Source of the DNA: Actinophytocola sp035995025
Lineage (GTDB): Bacteria; Actinomycetota; Actinomycetes; Mycobacteriales; Pseudonocardiaceae
DNA length: 64,000 nt
Direction of reading: 5' to 3'
Assembly: GCA_035995025.1 (NCBI GenBank)
Contig: DASYKY010000024.1
Location: 1-64,000 of the forward strand
The notes under the pieces were generated by a model. The model was not told where the DNA came from, ran no database searches, and saw nothing but the letters and a program-made list of their open reading frames with translations. Shown here piece after piece: positions 50,862 to 58,553 of the stretch. Both the position numbers and the translations under genes were made by a program. Each line of letters begins with the position of its first letter. Position 1 is the stretch's first letter.

Positions 50862-51463
50862 TCCGAGTGCTGCTGGCGGACGACCAGGCGTTGGTGCGGG
50901 GCGCGCTGGCGGCGATGCTGGGGTTGGAGGCGGACATCGAGGTGGTCGCCCAGGTCAGCTCCGGCGACGAGGTGCTGCCCGCGGCGCGGGAGACGAAGCC
51001 GGACGTGGCGTTGCTGGACGTGCAGATGCCGGGCCGGGACGGGATCACCGCCGCCGCGGAGCTGCATCGGGAGCTGCCCGGCTGCCGGATCGTGGTGTGC
51101 ACGACGTTCGGCCGGCCCGGGTACCTGTCGCGGGCCATGGCCGCGGGGGTCGTCGGGTTCGTGGTGAAGGACGCACCCCCGGAGCAGCTGGTCGATGCAG
51201 TGCGGCGGGTGCACGCGGGTTTGCGGGTGGTGGATCCGGCGCTGGCGGCGGAGTCGCTGGCCACCGGGTCGAGCCCGCTGACCGACCGGGAGCGCGACGT
51301 TCTCCGCGTGGCCAGCTCGGGCGGGACGATCGCCGACGTGGCAAGGATCTTGTCCCTGTCGCAGGGGACCGTGCGGAATCATCTGTCGGCAGCCATTGGG
51401 AAGACGGGGGCCCGGACGCGCGCCGAGGCGGCTCGGGTCGCCGAGGAGCGCGGGTGGCTGTAG
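50858..51463 (+). CDS. LuxR-type response regulator (DesR-like)
   Basis: This 201-residue NarL-type regulator has a receiver domain (LLADDQALVRGALAAML; phospho-Asp in VALLDVQMPG about 53; Thr and Lys in VVCTTFG and VVKDAPP) and a C-terminal LuxR helix-turn-helix (LTDRERDVLRVA ... LSLSQGTVRNHLSAAIGKTGA). It pairs with the preceding kinase and probably activates the ABC exporter genes just upstream. Confidence 0.93.
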   Translation: MIRVLLADDQALVRGALAAMLGLEADIEVVAQVSSGDEVLPAARETKPDVALLDVQMPGRDGITAAAELHRELPGCRIVVCTTFGRPGYLSRAMAAGVVGFVVKDAPPEQLVDAVRRVHAGLRVVDPALAAESLATGSSPLTDRERDVLRVASSGGTIADVARILSLSQGTVRNHLSAAIGKTGARTRAEAARVAEERGWL

Positions 51464-52459
51464 GTCGGACATCGGCCTGACTTCTTTGTTCGGTGGGTTT
51501 CTGGGGTGTTGGTGAAGGTTTCCGGGGTCTTGGGGTGGTCGGCGTTTGGCGGCGGTAACTCGTGGCTGGGCGGCTTGCGCGTGAGTGGCTGAAGGCGGCC
51601 GCGTTGGGTGGCCGGGTCGTCGGTTGGTCAGGCGCGGCGGTTGGTGTCGAGGCGTCGGTGGTGTGGTCTGGCGCGACCCAAGGGTGGGTGGAGCGAGTCT
51701 CGGCGGGCTGGCTTTCGTGGCGGCTGGTGGAGGGACTGGCGTGAGCGGCAGGCGGGATCTGCCGGGCGGGCCCGGTTGGTGCGGTTCCCGGTGCGCGAGG
51801 TTCGGTTGCCAGCTCCGGGTCGGCGAGCTCCGGGTGGGTGGGTTTCGGGGGTGGGAATGGTGTGGTCTGGCGCGGTCCAACGGTGCGTGCAGCGAGTCTC
51901 GTCGGGCTTGCTGTGCGGCGGCTGGTTGGAAGGACCGGCGGGATCTGGTGGGCGGGATTGGTTTGGCCTGGCGCAGCAACAGGGGCTGCTGTGAGTTTCG
52001 GCGGGCGGGGATGGGCGGGGTGGCCGGGGATTTGGTTGTCTTGTGGGCTGGTCTCGTCGGCTGGGTGCGGTGGGCTGGGTGCGGTGGGCTGGGTGCGGCG
52101 GGCGAGCTGGTTGCCCAGGTGCGGCCCAACGTTGGGTGTGCAGTGAGTCTTGGCGGGCCGGTTGTGCGCGCTGGCGGAGGACGGGCAAGACCGGCGGGCG
52201 GGTCTGGTGGGCCCGGTGGGCGGAGTCCGGCGGGCAGTCCGGTGCCTACGGACGGTGCGGAGGGCTGGCGGGCTGGGGCTGGCGGGCTGGGTTGGCGGGG
52301 CTGGTTCTCGGGCCGGTGGCGAAGCCGGTGCGTTGGGGTTGGGGCGCAGAGGTTCTCGGGAGTGATTGCCGCGTTTGGTTGTGCGGGAGGGCTCGCGGTC
52401 GGCGAGACGGGCGGAGTGGGCACGGACGGTTCCTCAGTGGCCGGTGGGGATCGGGGGAG
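51464..52459. repeat. 1-kb A-poor non-coding island with degenerate long repeats
   Basis: The + strand is G/T-rich with few As. Three related blocks are seen at about 51660, 51868 and 52112. The first two share TGGTCTGGCGCG, CCAA, GGTG, AGCGAGTCTCG and CGGGCT at equal spacing; the third reads CAGGTGCGGCCCAACGTTGG with GTGAGTCTTGGCGGGC. Shorter GTGGGCTGGGTGCG units are repeated in tandem at 52066-52100. Several frames are open by composition only; no protein family is recognisable. Confidence 0.7.
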
Positions 52460-53410
52460 TCAGGCCGCTTCCACGGGTGGTCTGGGGCGGGCGGCTGCCT
52501 GGGTGTGGGCCGCTCGGAGGAGGTCTGCTACCTCGGCCGGGTTGTCGCGCAGGTGGACAGGCGGGGTGTGGACCACGACGATGCCTGCCGCCGTCAGGTG
52601 GGCCGCTCGGCGTAGGGCCGCTGTGTACTCGGCCGGGGTTAGCTCGAAGGCGTAGGAGTCGACCTCCCAGGCCAGGCCTACCTCGTCCCACCACGCGTCC
52701 GGTGTTGCCAGGTGTGCACCCGTCGGACTGGTGATCGGGACTCGCCAGCCGGGGGTGGGCAGGCCCGCCCGGTGGATCAGGCGCTTCGCCCAGCCCTGCG
52801 CCAGCGACCGAACCCCGTCGTCCATCTCCGCCAGGATTCTTCGGGGGAGGGCGGTTCCCCGGGAACTGGACCGGCCGAGCTCTTCGCGGAGAGCGGTCGG
52901 GCTGATCCGGGCTTCGCGGATCACCGACGTCAGCAGGGCGCGCACGTGGTCGGGGCTCGGGGCTCTGCGGCAGGTGTCGATCGTCGCCCTCGGGAGCGGC
53001 GCCACGGGGAAACGGGATCGCAGCTGGGGTACCGGCAGCGAACTGGTCCGGTCGAAGAAGACGCCGTCCACCAGGCGCGACTGGCGACGAGGTGGGATCA
53101 GCACGTGGACCGGGCCCTCGAGCCTCGCTCCGGACAGGCCGTGGAGGGCCAGGGCGTCGACGCCGGTGAGCACCGCCTCGGGGCCGGCGACGGTGAGTGC
53201 GGCCTGGATGCGCTGGGCCCGGTTCGGGGGTGCGTTGTCCAGCAGGACGATGCCGGGTTGTAGTCGGCGCCATGGGCCGCCGTCGCGACATCGTTCGTCG
53301 ATGGTGCTTCCGGAGAGGCCCAGCGCGATCAGGTCCGTGGACGTGGCCACATGGTGGCTGAACATGCATGGAATGGCATCGAGGTCCACGAGGGCGCGGT
53401 TGGTGGTCAT
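52460..53410 (-). CDS. AbiEi-like/DUF559-type protein (HTH-like N-terminus, nuclease-fold C-terminus)
   Basis: This 316-residue protein has an N-terminal region like the AbiEi antitoxin helical DNA-binding domain (ATSTDLIALGLSGSTIDERCRDGGPWRRLQPGIVLL-like order; see SGSTIDERCRDG and RLQPGIVLL) and a C-terminal segment with a PD-(D/E)XK-like pattern (WDEVGLAWEVDSYAFE ... GIVVVHTPP), as in DUF559 proteins. No AbiEii toxin gene is adjacent. Such proteins are common orphans in actinobacteria and their function is unknown. It ends next to the A-poor island. Confidence 0.75.
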   Translation of the reverse strand: MTTNRALVDLDAIPCMFSHHVATSTDLIALGLSGSTIDERCRDGGPWRRLQPGIVLLDNAPPNRAQRIQAALTVAGPEAVLTGVDALALHGLSGARLEGPVHVLIPPRRQSRLVDGVFFDRTSSLPVPQLRSRFPVAPLPRATIDTCRRAPSPDHVRALLTSVIREARISPTALREELGRSSSRGTALPRRILAEMDDGVRSLAQGWAKRLIHRAGLPTPGWRVPITSPTGAHLATPDAWWDEVGLAWEVDSYAFELTPAEYTAALRRAAHLTAAGIVVVHTPPVHLRDNPAEVADLLRAAHTQAAARPRPPVEAA

Positions 53411-53573
53411 GGCGTCCAGGTAAGCGCAACCGCGCAACGTGCGGGGCGGTCGAAGCGTCGTCTGTGGATAAGACGGCGGGTTGTGGACAACTCGCCCGGC
53501 AACTCGTCCCGCAACTCGCCGCAGGAGGGTGGGTGCGGTCGGTGACGCATGCGGCTCTGGAAGGATCGACCGA

Positions 53574-54239
53574 GTGACTCCCGTTGTGCCCAGGCCACGG
53601 CCGGTCCGCCGGTTCGTGCGGCGGCTGCTGATCGGTGTGCTGGTCGTCGGCGCACTGGTGGTCGGCGGCACGGGCTTCCGGGTGTGGCAGGTCGCCCGTG
53701 ACGACGACCGCACGCAGGCCGACGTCGTGGTCGTCCTCGGCGCCGCGCAGTACGGCGGCACGCCCTCGAAGGTCCTCGAGGCCAGGCTCAAGCACGCCAG
53801 GACGCTCTACACCGAGGGCGTCGCCAAGCACATCCTCACCACCGGCGGCAGCCAGCCCGGCGACGAGTACACCGAGGCCGAGGCGAGCGCCAACTGGCTG
53901 GAGGAACACGGCATCCCGAAAAACGCGGTCGTCGACGTCGGCGAGGGCAACGACACCCTCGGCAGCCTCCGTGCCGCCGCGGAGGAGGCCGCCGACCGCG
54001 GCTGGCACACCGCCGTGATCGTCAGCGACCCGTGGCACTCGCTGCGCGCCCGCACCATGGCCGACGACGTGGGTCTCGACGCCTGGACCTCGCCCACGCA
54101 CACCGGTCCCATCGTCCAGACCCGCCAGACGCAGATCCGCTACATCCTCCGCGAGACGGCGGCCCTGCTGTACTACCGCGCCACCAAGGCGTCCGCCGAC
54201 GGGATCGGCATCACGGAGGATGTCGCCGCGGACAAGTAA
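53574..54239 (+). CDS. YdcF/SanA-type DUF218 membrane protein
   Basis: This 221-residue protein has one N-terminal membrane helix (RRLLIGVLVVGALVVGGTGF) and an extracytoplasmic DUF218 domain (ADVVVVLGAAQYGGTPSKVLEARL, LTTGG, NTLGSLRAA-like NDTLGSLRAAAEEA, VSDPWHSLRA). Related SanA/YdcF proteins affect cell-envelope barrier functions; the activity is not settled. The GTG at 53574 has an AAGGA 9 nt upstream. It is followed by dgt after 9 bp. Confidence 0.88.
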   Translation: MTPVVPRPRPVRRFVRRLLIGVLVVGALVVGGTGFRVWQVARDDDRTQADVVVVLGAAQYGGTPSKVLEARLKHARTLYTEGVAKHILTTGGSQPGDEYTEAEASANWLEEHGIPKNAVVDVGEGNDTLGSLRAAAEEAADRGWHTAVIVSDPWHSLRARTMADDVGLDAWTSPTHTGPIVQTRQTQIRYILRETAALLYYRATKASADGIGITEDVAADK

Positions 54240-54242
54240 TCT
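54237..54242 (+). promoter_or_regulatory. Leaderless -10 of dgt
   Basis: TAATCT lies 6 nt before the ATG at 54249; its TAA is also the stop codon of the preceding gene. Confidence 0.55.
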
Positions 54243-54248
54243 CCGCAC

Positions 54249-55529
54249 ATGACCCCCGGCTACACCGAGCACGACGCGGCTCGCCTGTACCCCGAGCAGG
54301 CGAAGACATCCGTCCTACCCGGCTCGTGGCCCACCCGCCGCAGCCCGTTCGACCGCGACCGCGCGCGCGTGCTGCACTCCGCCGCCCTGCGCCGTCTGGC
54401 GGGCAAGACCCAGGTCGTCGGGCCGGGGGAGGGCTCGGAGGTCAGCGGCGTGCCGCGGACCCGGCTGACCCACTCACTCGAGGTCGCCCAGATCGGCCGC
54501 GGCATCGCCGAGGAGCTCGGCTGCGACCCCGACATCGTCGACACCGCGGGCCTCGCCCACGACATCGGCCACCCGCCGTTCGGGCACAACGGCGAGCGCG
54601 CGCTCAACGAGGTCTCCCAGGCGTGCGGCGGGTTCGAGGGCAACGCCCAGACCCTGCGCATCCTCACCCGGCTCGAGCCGAAGGTGCTGGGCGAGCGCGA
54701 GCACGGCCTCAACCTGACCCGTGCCTCGCTCGACGCGGCCACCAAGTACCCCTGGCCACGCACGGCGGGGACCCGCAAGTTCGGCGTCTACGCCGACGAC
54801 CGGGAGGTCTTCGACTGGATCCGCGAGGGCGCGCCGGACCGGCACCGGTGCCTCGAGGCGCAGGTCATGGACTGGGCCGACGACGTCGCCTACTCCGTGC
54901 ACGACGTCGAGGACGGCGTCCGCTCCGGCCGCATCTCCCTGCCCGAGCTGACCGGCCGGGTCGAGCGGACCGTGGTGGCCGAGATCGCCGCCAAGCACTT
55001 CAGCGGCGAGCCCGTGTCCGGCCTCGAGGACGCCGCCGCCGACCTGCTGCGGCTGCCCGTCGTCGCCGCGCTCACCGAGCACGAGTACGACGGCACGCTC
55101 GGCGCCCAGGTCGCCCTCAAGCGGCTGACCAGCGAGCTCGTCGGCCGGTTCGTGTCCGCCGCGGTCGCGGCCACCCGGCGGGAGCACGGCGACGGGAGCC
55201 TCGTGCGCTACGCCGCCGACCTCGTGGTCCCCGCGCGGGTCGCGTGCGAGGTGGCGCTGCTCAAGGCCGTCGCGCTGCGGTACGTGATGAGCGACCCCGG
55301 CCGCCTCGCCGTCCAGGCCACCCAGCGGCAGCGGCTGGCCGAGCTCGTCGCGGCCCTGACCGCGCGTGGGGCCGCGGCGCTCGAGCCCGCGTTCGTGCCG
55401 GCGTGGCAGGCGGCCGGGGACGACTGCGACCGGCTGCGCGTCGTCGTCGACCAGGTCGCCGCGCTCACCGACGCCCAGGCCAACCGCTGGCACGAGGTGT
55501 TCGTGCAGGTAGGCGACGTGTCGGTGTGA
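54249..55529 (+). CDS. dgt: Deoxyguanosinetriphosphate triphosphohydrolase-like protein
   Basis: This 426-residue HD-domain enzyme hydrolyses dNTPs to the nucleoside and triphosphate. Metal ligands are visible in RLTHSLEVAQIGR, GLAHDIGHPPFGHNGE (HD about 104-105) and later DWADDVAYSVHDVEDG. The length fits the dgt type 2 group. Proximity to dnaG is conserved in actinobacteria and fits a role in nucleotide balance for replication. Confidence 0.95.
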   Translation: MTPGYTEHDAARLYPEQAKTSVLPGSWPTRRSPFDRDRARVLHSAALRRLAGKTQVVGPGEGSEVSGVPRTRLTHSLEVAQIGRGIAEELGCDPDIVDTAGLAHDIGHPPFGHNGERALNEVSQACGGFEGNAQTLRILTRLEPKVLGEREHGLNLTRASLDAATKYPWPRTAGTRKFGVYADDREVFDWIREGAPDRHRCLEAQVMDWADDVAYSVHDVEDGVRSGRISLPELTGRVERTVVAEIAAKHFSGEPVSGLEDAAADLLRLPVVAALTEHEYDGTLGAQVALKRLTSELVGRFVSAAVAATRREHGDGSLVRYAADLVVPARVACEVALLKAVALRYVMSDPGRLAVQATQRQRLAELVAALTARGAAALEPAFVPAWQAAGDDCDRLRVVVDQVAALTDAQANRWHEVFVQVGDVSV

Positions 55530-55547
55530 CGTGGCACACTCGAGGAC

Positions 55548-55778
55548 ATGGCTGACGAAACCAGCAGGCCGAGTCGCGGGCGCCGGGGAGTGTCGCGTCG
55601 CCCGGTCCGCGAGTCCGTGATTTTCAACGACCCCGGGCCGGACGACGACGGCGACGACGGCTCCGCGGGCGTCCGCGAACCACGTCATCCGAAACCGCTC
55701 GGCCCGATGTCCGACGCCGGCGCCTTACCTGTGCCGGTCCCGCCGCAGTTGATCACCCTGCCCGACCCCCGCCGGTAG
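55548..55778 (+). CDS. Small disordered protein of unknown function
   Basis: This 76-residue protein begins MADETSRPSRGRRGVSRRPVR-like basic residues, then a run of Asp/Gly and a Pro-rich C-terminus (VPVPPQLITLPDPRR). It has a plausible GAGGAC ribosome site, lies 18 bp after dgt and ends just before the serpin ribosome site. It has one TTA codon. It is probably real because of spacing and start, but no family is recognised. Confidence 0.55.
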   Translation: MADETSRPSRGRRGVSRRPVRESVIFNDPGPDDDGDDGSAGVREPRHPKPLGPMSDAGALPVPVPPQLITLPDPRR

Positions 55779-55789
55779 AAGGAGACTTC

Positions 55790-56896
55790 GTGACGGATCG
55801 CGCGCACCTCGCGTACACGCTTGCCCTGCACAAGGCGGTCGCGCCCGATCCGGCGGCGAACGCCTGCTGGTCGCCGTTCTCGGTGGCGAGCGCGCTCGGC
55901 CTCGTCGCGCACGGCGCCCGTGGCATGACCCGCGACGAGCTGGCCGTGCTGCTGCTCGGCGACAAGTCCGGCGACCTCACCCAGCTCGGCGTGACGCTGA
56001 CCCGCGCGGGCGTGCTGGCCCAGCACCGCGACAACGAGGACGAGCCGGTCATCGCGGTGTCCAACACGCTGTGGACCGACGAGTCCGTGGAGATCCTCAC
56101 GTCGTACATCGACGAGCTGGGCCGGTGGTCCAGCGGCAAGGTCCGCGAGGCGCCATTCCGCGTCGGGCCCGAGCAGGCCCGCGAGATGATCAACGTCGAC
56201 GTCGCGAAGACCACCCGTGACCTCATCAGCGAGCTGATCCCGGCCGGCGCGATCACCGACGACACCCGCTCCGCGCTGGTCAACGCGCTGTACCTCAAGT
56301 GCTCGTGGCGGTTCCCGTTCACCGAGCGGGCGACCCGCCCGCAGCCGTTCCACACGCCGGCCGGCACCGTCGACGTGCCGACCATGACGTTGTCCGAGCG
56401 CGTCGGCTACGCGGCCGGCGACGGCTGGCAGGTGGTTAGCCTGCCCGCGATCGGCGGTGTCGAGGCGCTCGTGCTGCTGCCCGACGGCGACCTCGCAGAC
56501 GCCGAACCCGCCCTCGACGCCGGCACGCTCGCCGACCTGCTCGACGCGCCGAAGCCGACCCAGGTCGACCTGGCGCTGCCGAAGTTCAAGGTCACCATGC
56601 AGGCCGAGCTGACCCCGGCGCTGAGCCAGCTGGGCGTGCGCACGGTGTTCACCGGCGACGCCGACCTGAGCGGCATCAGCCAGACCGCGCTCGCCGTCCA
56701 GGCGGTACTGCACGAGGCCGTGCTCGAGGTCGACGAGAAGGGCTTCGAGGGCGCCGCGGCGACGGCCGTGCTGATGCGGCTGGCGTCGATGCCGGCGAAG
56801 GGTGTGCGGCTGACCGTCGACCGGCCGTTCCTGCTCGCCGTCCGGCACGCGGAGACCGGTGTCCTCTACTTCCTGGCCCGCGTCACGACACCGTGA
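55790..56896 (+). CDS. Serpin-family protease inhibitor
   Basis: This 368-residue serpin has NACWSPFSVASALGLVAHGARG (the breach/shutter helix), LVNALYLKCSWRFPF, the hinge DEKGFEGAAATAVLM and the C-terminal DRPFLLAVRHAETGVLYFLARV. By counting from the hinge Gly (P15) the scissile bond is near Ala-Ser (LASMP). P14 is Phe instead of the usual Thr/Ser, which may slow loop insertion. There is no signal peptide, so it should act inside the cell. AAGGAG precedes the GTG. Confidence 0.92.
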   Translation: MTDRAHLAYTLALHKAVAPDPAANACWSPFSVASALGLVAHGARGMTRDELAVLLLGDKSGDLTQLGVTLTRAGVLAQHRDNEDEPVIAVSNTLWTDESVEILTSYIDELGRWSSGKVREAPFRVGPEQAREMINVDVAKTTRDLISELIPAGAITDDTRSALVNALYLKCSWRFPFTERATRPQPFHTPAGTVDVPTMTLSERVGYAAGDGWQVVSLPAIGGVEALVLLPDGDLADAEPALDAGTLADLLDAPKPTQVDLALPKFKVTMQAELTPALSQLGVRTVFTGDADLSGISQTALAVQAVLHEAVLEVDEKGFEGAAATAVLMRLASMPAKGVRLTVDRPFLLAVRHAETGVLYFLARVTTP

Positions 56897-56917
56897 CCGG
56901 CATTCACATCGGATAGG

Positions 56918-56944
56918 TGTCACGTCCGGGACCGGATGCTCGTC
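56918..56944 (+). promoter_or_regulatory. ECF41-type promoter
   Basis: TGTCACG (56918-56924), a 16-bp spacer, CGTC (56941-56944). This matches the ECF41 consensus TGTCAC(A) ... CGTC and lies 31 bp upstream of the CMD gene, whose convergent neighbour is the ECF41 sigma factor. Confidence 0.7.
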
Positions 56945-56974
56945 CGACTCGTGAACCGGCGCGAGGAGGAGATC

Positions 56975-57574
56975 ATGCCCAGGATTCCGGGAATCCCGAC
57001 CAGGGAGGCAGGCCCGCTGCTGCGTCTCGTCTACCGGTACGCGAGGCGCCGCTTCGGCGCCGTGCCCGAGCCGTTCACCGTGCTCGCCCGGCACGGCAAG
57101 CTGTTCCGCGCCGCCGCGCGCCACGAGATGGCCGCCCAGAAGGCCAGCACGGTGTTGCCGGCCAACGTCCGCGAGCTCGCCGTGTACCGGACCGCCCAGC
57201 AGCTCGGCTGCTCGTGGTGCGTCGACTTCGGCACCATGCTGCAACGCTTGGAGGGGCTGGACATCGAGCGGCTCACGCAGATCGACGGCTACCAGACCTC
57301 GCCCGCCTACAGCCGTCGGGAGCGGCTCGCCATCGCCTACGCGGACGCGATGTCCGCCACCCCGACGCGGGCCACCGACGAGCAGGTCGCCGAGCTCGTC
57401 GCGGAGTTCGGGCAGGAAGGCGTGCTCGAGCTGACCTACCAGATCGGCCTGGAGAACATGCGGGCCCGCATGTACAGCGCGCTCGACGTCCGCGACCAGG
57501 GCTTCACGTCCGGCGACGCCTGCCGGATCCCCGTGCCGGCCGACGCGCCGGAGCTCACCGGCTCAGGTGGGTGA
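56975..57574 (+). CDS. Carboxymuconolactone decarboxylase/AhpD-like protein
   Basis: This 199-residue helical protein has the CMD/AhpD fold with the redox pair CSWCVDFG. The His that follows the CxxC in AhpD (CxxCxxxH) is Gly here, so peroxidase relay activity may differ. ECF41 sigma factors are typically encoded next to such COE (CMD, oxidoreductase, epimerase) genes, and here the ECF41 gene is convergent with a 20-bp overlap. The ATG at 56975 follows GAGGAGG. Confidence 0.88.
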   Translation: MPRIPGIPTREAGPLLRLVYRYARRRFGAVPEPFTVLARHGKLFRAAARHEMAAQKASTVLPANVRELAVYRTAQQLGCSWCVDFGTMLQRLEGLDIERLTQIDGYQTSPAYSRRERLAIAYADAMSATPTRATDEQVAELVAEFGQEGVLELTYQIGLENMRARMYSALDVRDQGFTSGDACRIPVPADAPELTGSGG

Positions 57575-58481
57575 GCTTGTCCGGGTTGACCATGTCGTAG
57601 ATGGCGGTGATCTGTCCGTCGCTGGCCGCGAACGCGGTGACCCGGCGGGAGATCGCCCAGCGGCGACCGTCGCCCGGCATGTCCGGCATCGTCATGCCGA
57701 GGTCGCCGTTGACCAGGATCAGCTCGCCGCCGAGGATCTGCTCCGTGCCATAGGCCTCCAGCAGGCCGAACAGGAACCGGGCGATCTTCTCCGCGCCCTC
57801 CATGTGCCGCCGCGCGGTGCGGGCCTTGCCGTCGCTGTCGCCGATGAGCACGGCGTCCGGGTGCAGCAGCTTGACCACGCCCGGCAGGTCGCCCGCGATG
57901 ATCGCGCCCATCAGCTGTTCCACCAGCTGACGCTGCTCGTAGAGGGGGACCCGGGCCGGCGGGTCGGCGTCGGCGACGGCACGGCGGCCCCGGGACGCGT
58001 GCTGGCGCGCGGTCGCCTCCTGGACGCCCAGGATCCCGCCGATCTCCGCGAACGGCACGGAGAACGCGTCGTGCAACACGAACGCGACCCGCTGTTCGGG
58101 GGTCAGCCGGTCGAGGACGATCATCGCCGCCATGCGCACCTCGTCCTCGCGCACGACGGTGTCAAGTGGATCGTCACTCGCCGGGTTGCCGTACGGGGTG
58201 ACGAGCGGTTCGGGCAGCCACGGGCCGACGTAGCGCTCCCGTTGCGCGGGCGCCGATCGCAGGCGGTCCAGGCAGATCCGGCCGACGACCGTGGTGAGCC
58301 AGGCCCGCAGCTCGCGGATCTCGGCGCGCCGCGCTTCGTCCATTCCGGACAGTCGGAGCCAGGCCTCCTGCACGGCGTCCTCGGCGTCGGTCAGTGTGCT
58401 CGTGAGCCGGTACGCCACCCCGATGAGGTGGGCCCGGTGCTCGGCGAACTGCCCGGCGAGAACGTCATTGCTGACCGTCAC
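57555..58481 (-). CDS. ECF41-type sigma factor with SnoaL-like C-terminal domain
   Basis: This 308-residue ECF sigma factor has sigma region 2 (HLIGVAYRLTSTLTDAEDAVQEAWLRL-type; see AEDAVQEAWLRL), region 4 (LTPEQRVAFVLHDAFSVPFAEIGGILGV) and a C-terminal SnoaL-like extension that regulates activity in place of an anti-sigma factor. The linker WLPEPLV and terminal NPDKL are hallmarks of ECF41. The start GTG at 58481 gives VTVSNDVLAGQF. The CMD gene and an ECF41 promoter are adjacent. Confidence 0.93.
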   Translation of the reverse strand: MTVSNDVLAGQFAEHRAHLIGVAYRLTSTLTDAEDAVQEAWLRLSGMDEARRAEIRELRAWLTTVVGRICLDRLRSAPAQRERYVGPWLPEPLVTPYGNPASDDPLDTVVREDEVRMAAMIVLDRLTPEQRVAFVLHDAFSVPFAEIGGILGVQEATARQHASRGRRAVADADPPARVPLYEQRQLVEQLMGAIIAGDLPGVVKLLHPDAVLIGDSDGKARTARRHMEGAEKIARFLFGLLEAYGTEQILGGELILVNGDLGMTMPDMPGDGRRWAISRRVTAFAASDGQITAIYDMVNPDKLTHLSR

Positions 58482-58539
58482 GCATCCATCGTATGACCTG
58501 CCGGGGGCCACCTGCCCGCGGATTGTCGGACCGCGCGCC

Positions 58540-58545
58540 TAGACT
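58540..58545 (+). promoter_or_regulatory. Near-leaderless -10 of dnaG
   Basis: TAGACT lies 8 nt before the GTG at 58554, with no ribosome site between. Confidence 0.5.
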
Positions 58546-58553
58546 CGGATACC

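Noticed and set aside
51585..52655. Open frames of up to 356 codons in the second island
   Set aside because: Several frames are open in parallel with Gly/Trp/Arg-rich products and no ribosome site. Composition explains them.
52460..53410. Complete AbiE toxin-antitoxin pair
   Set aside because: No nucleotidyltransferase toxin gene is next to the AbiEi-like gene.
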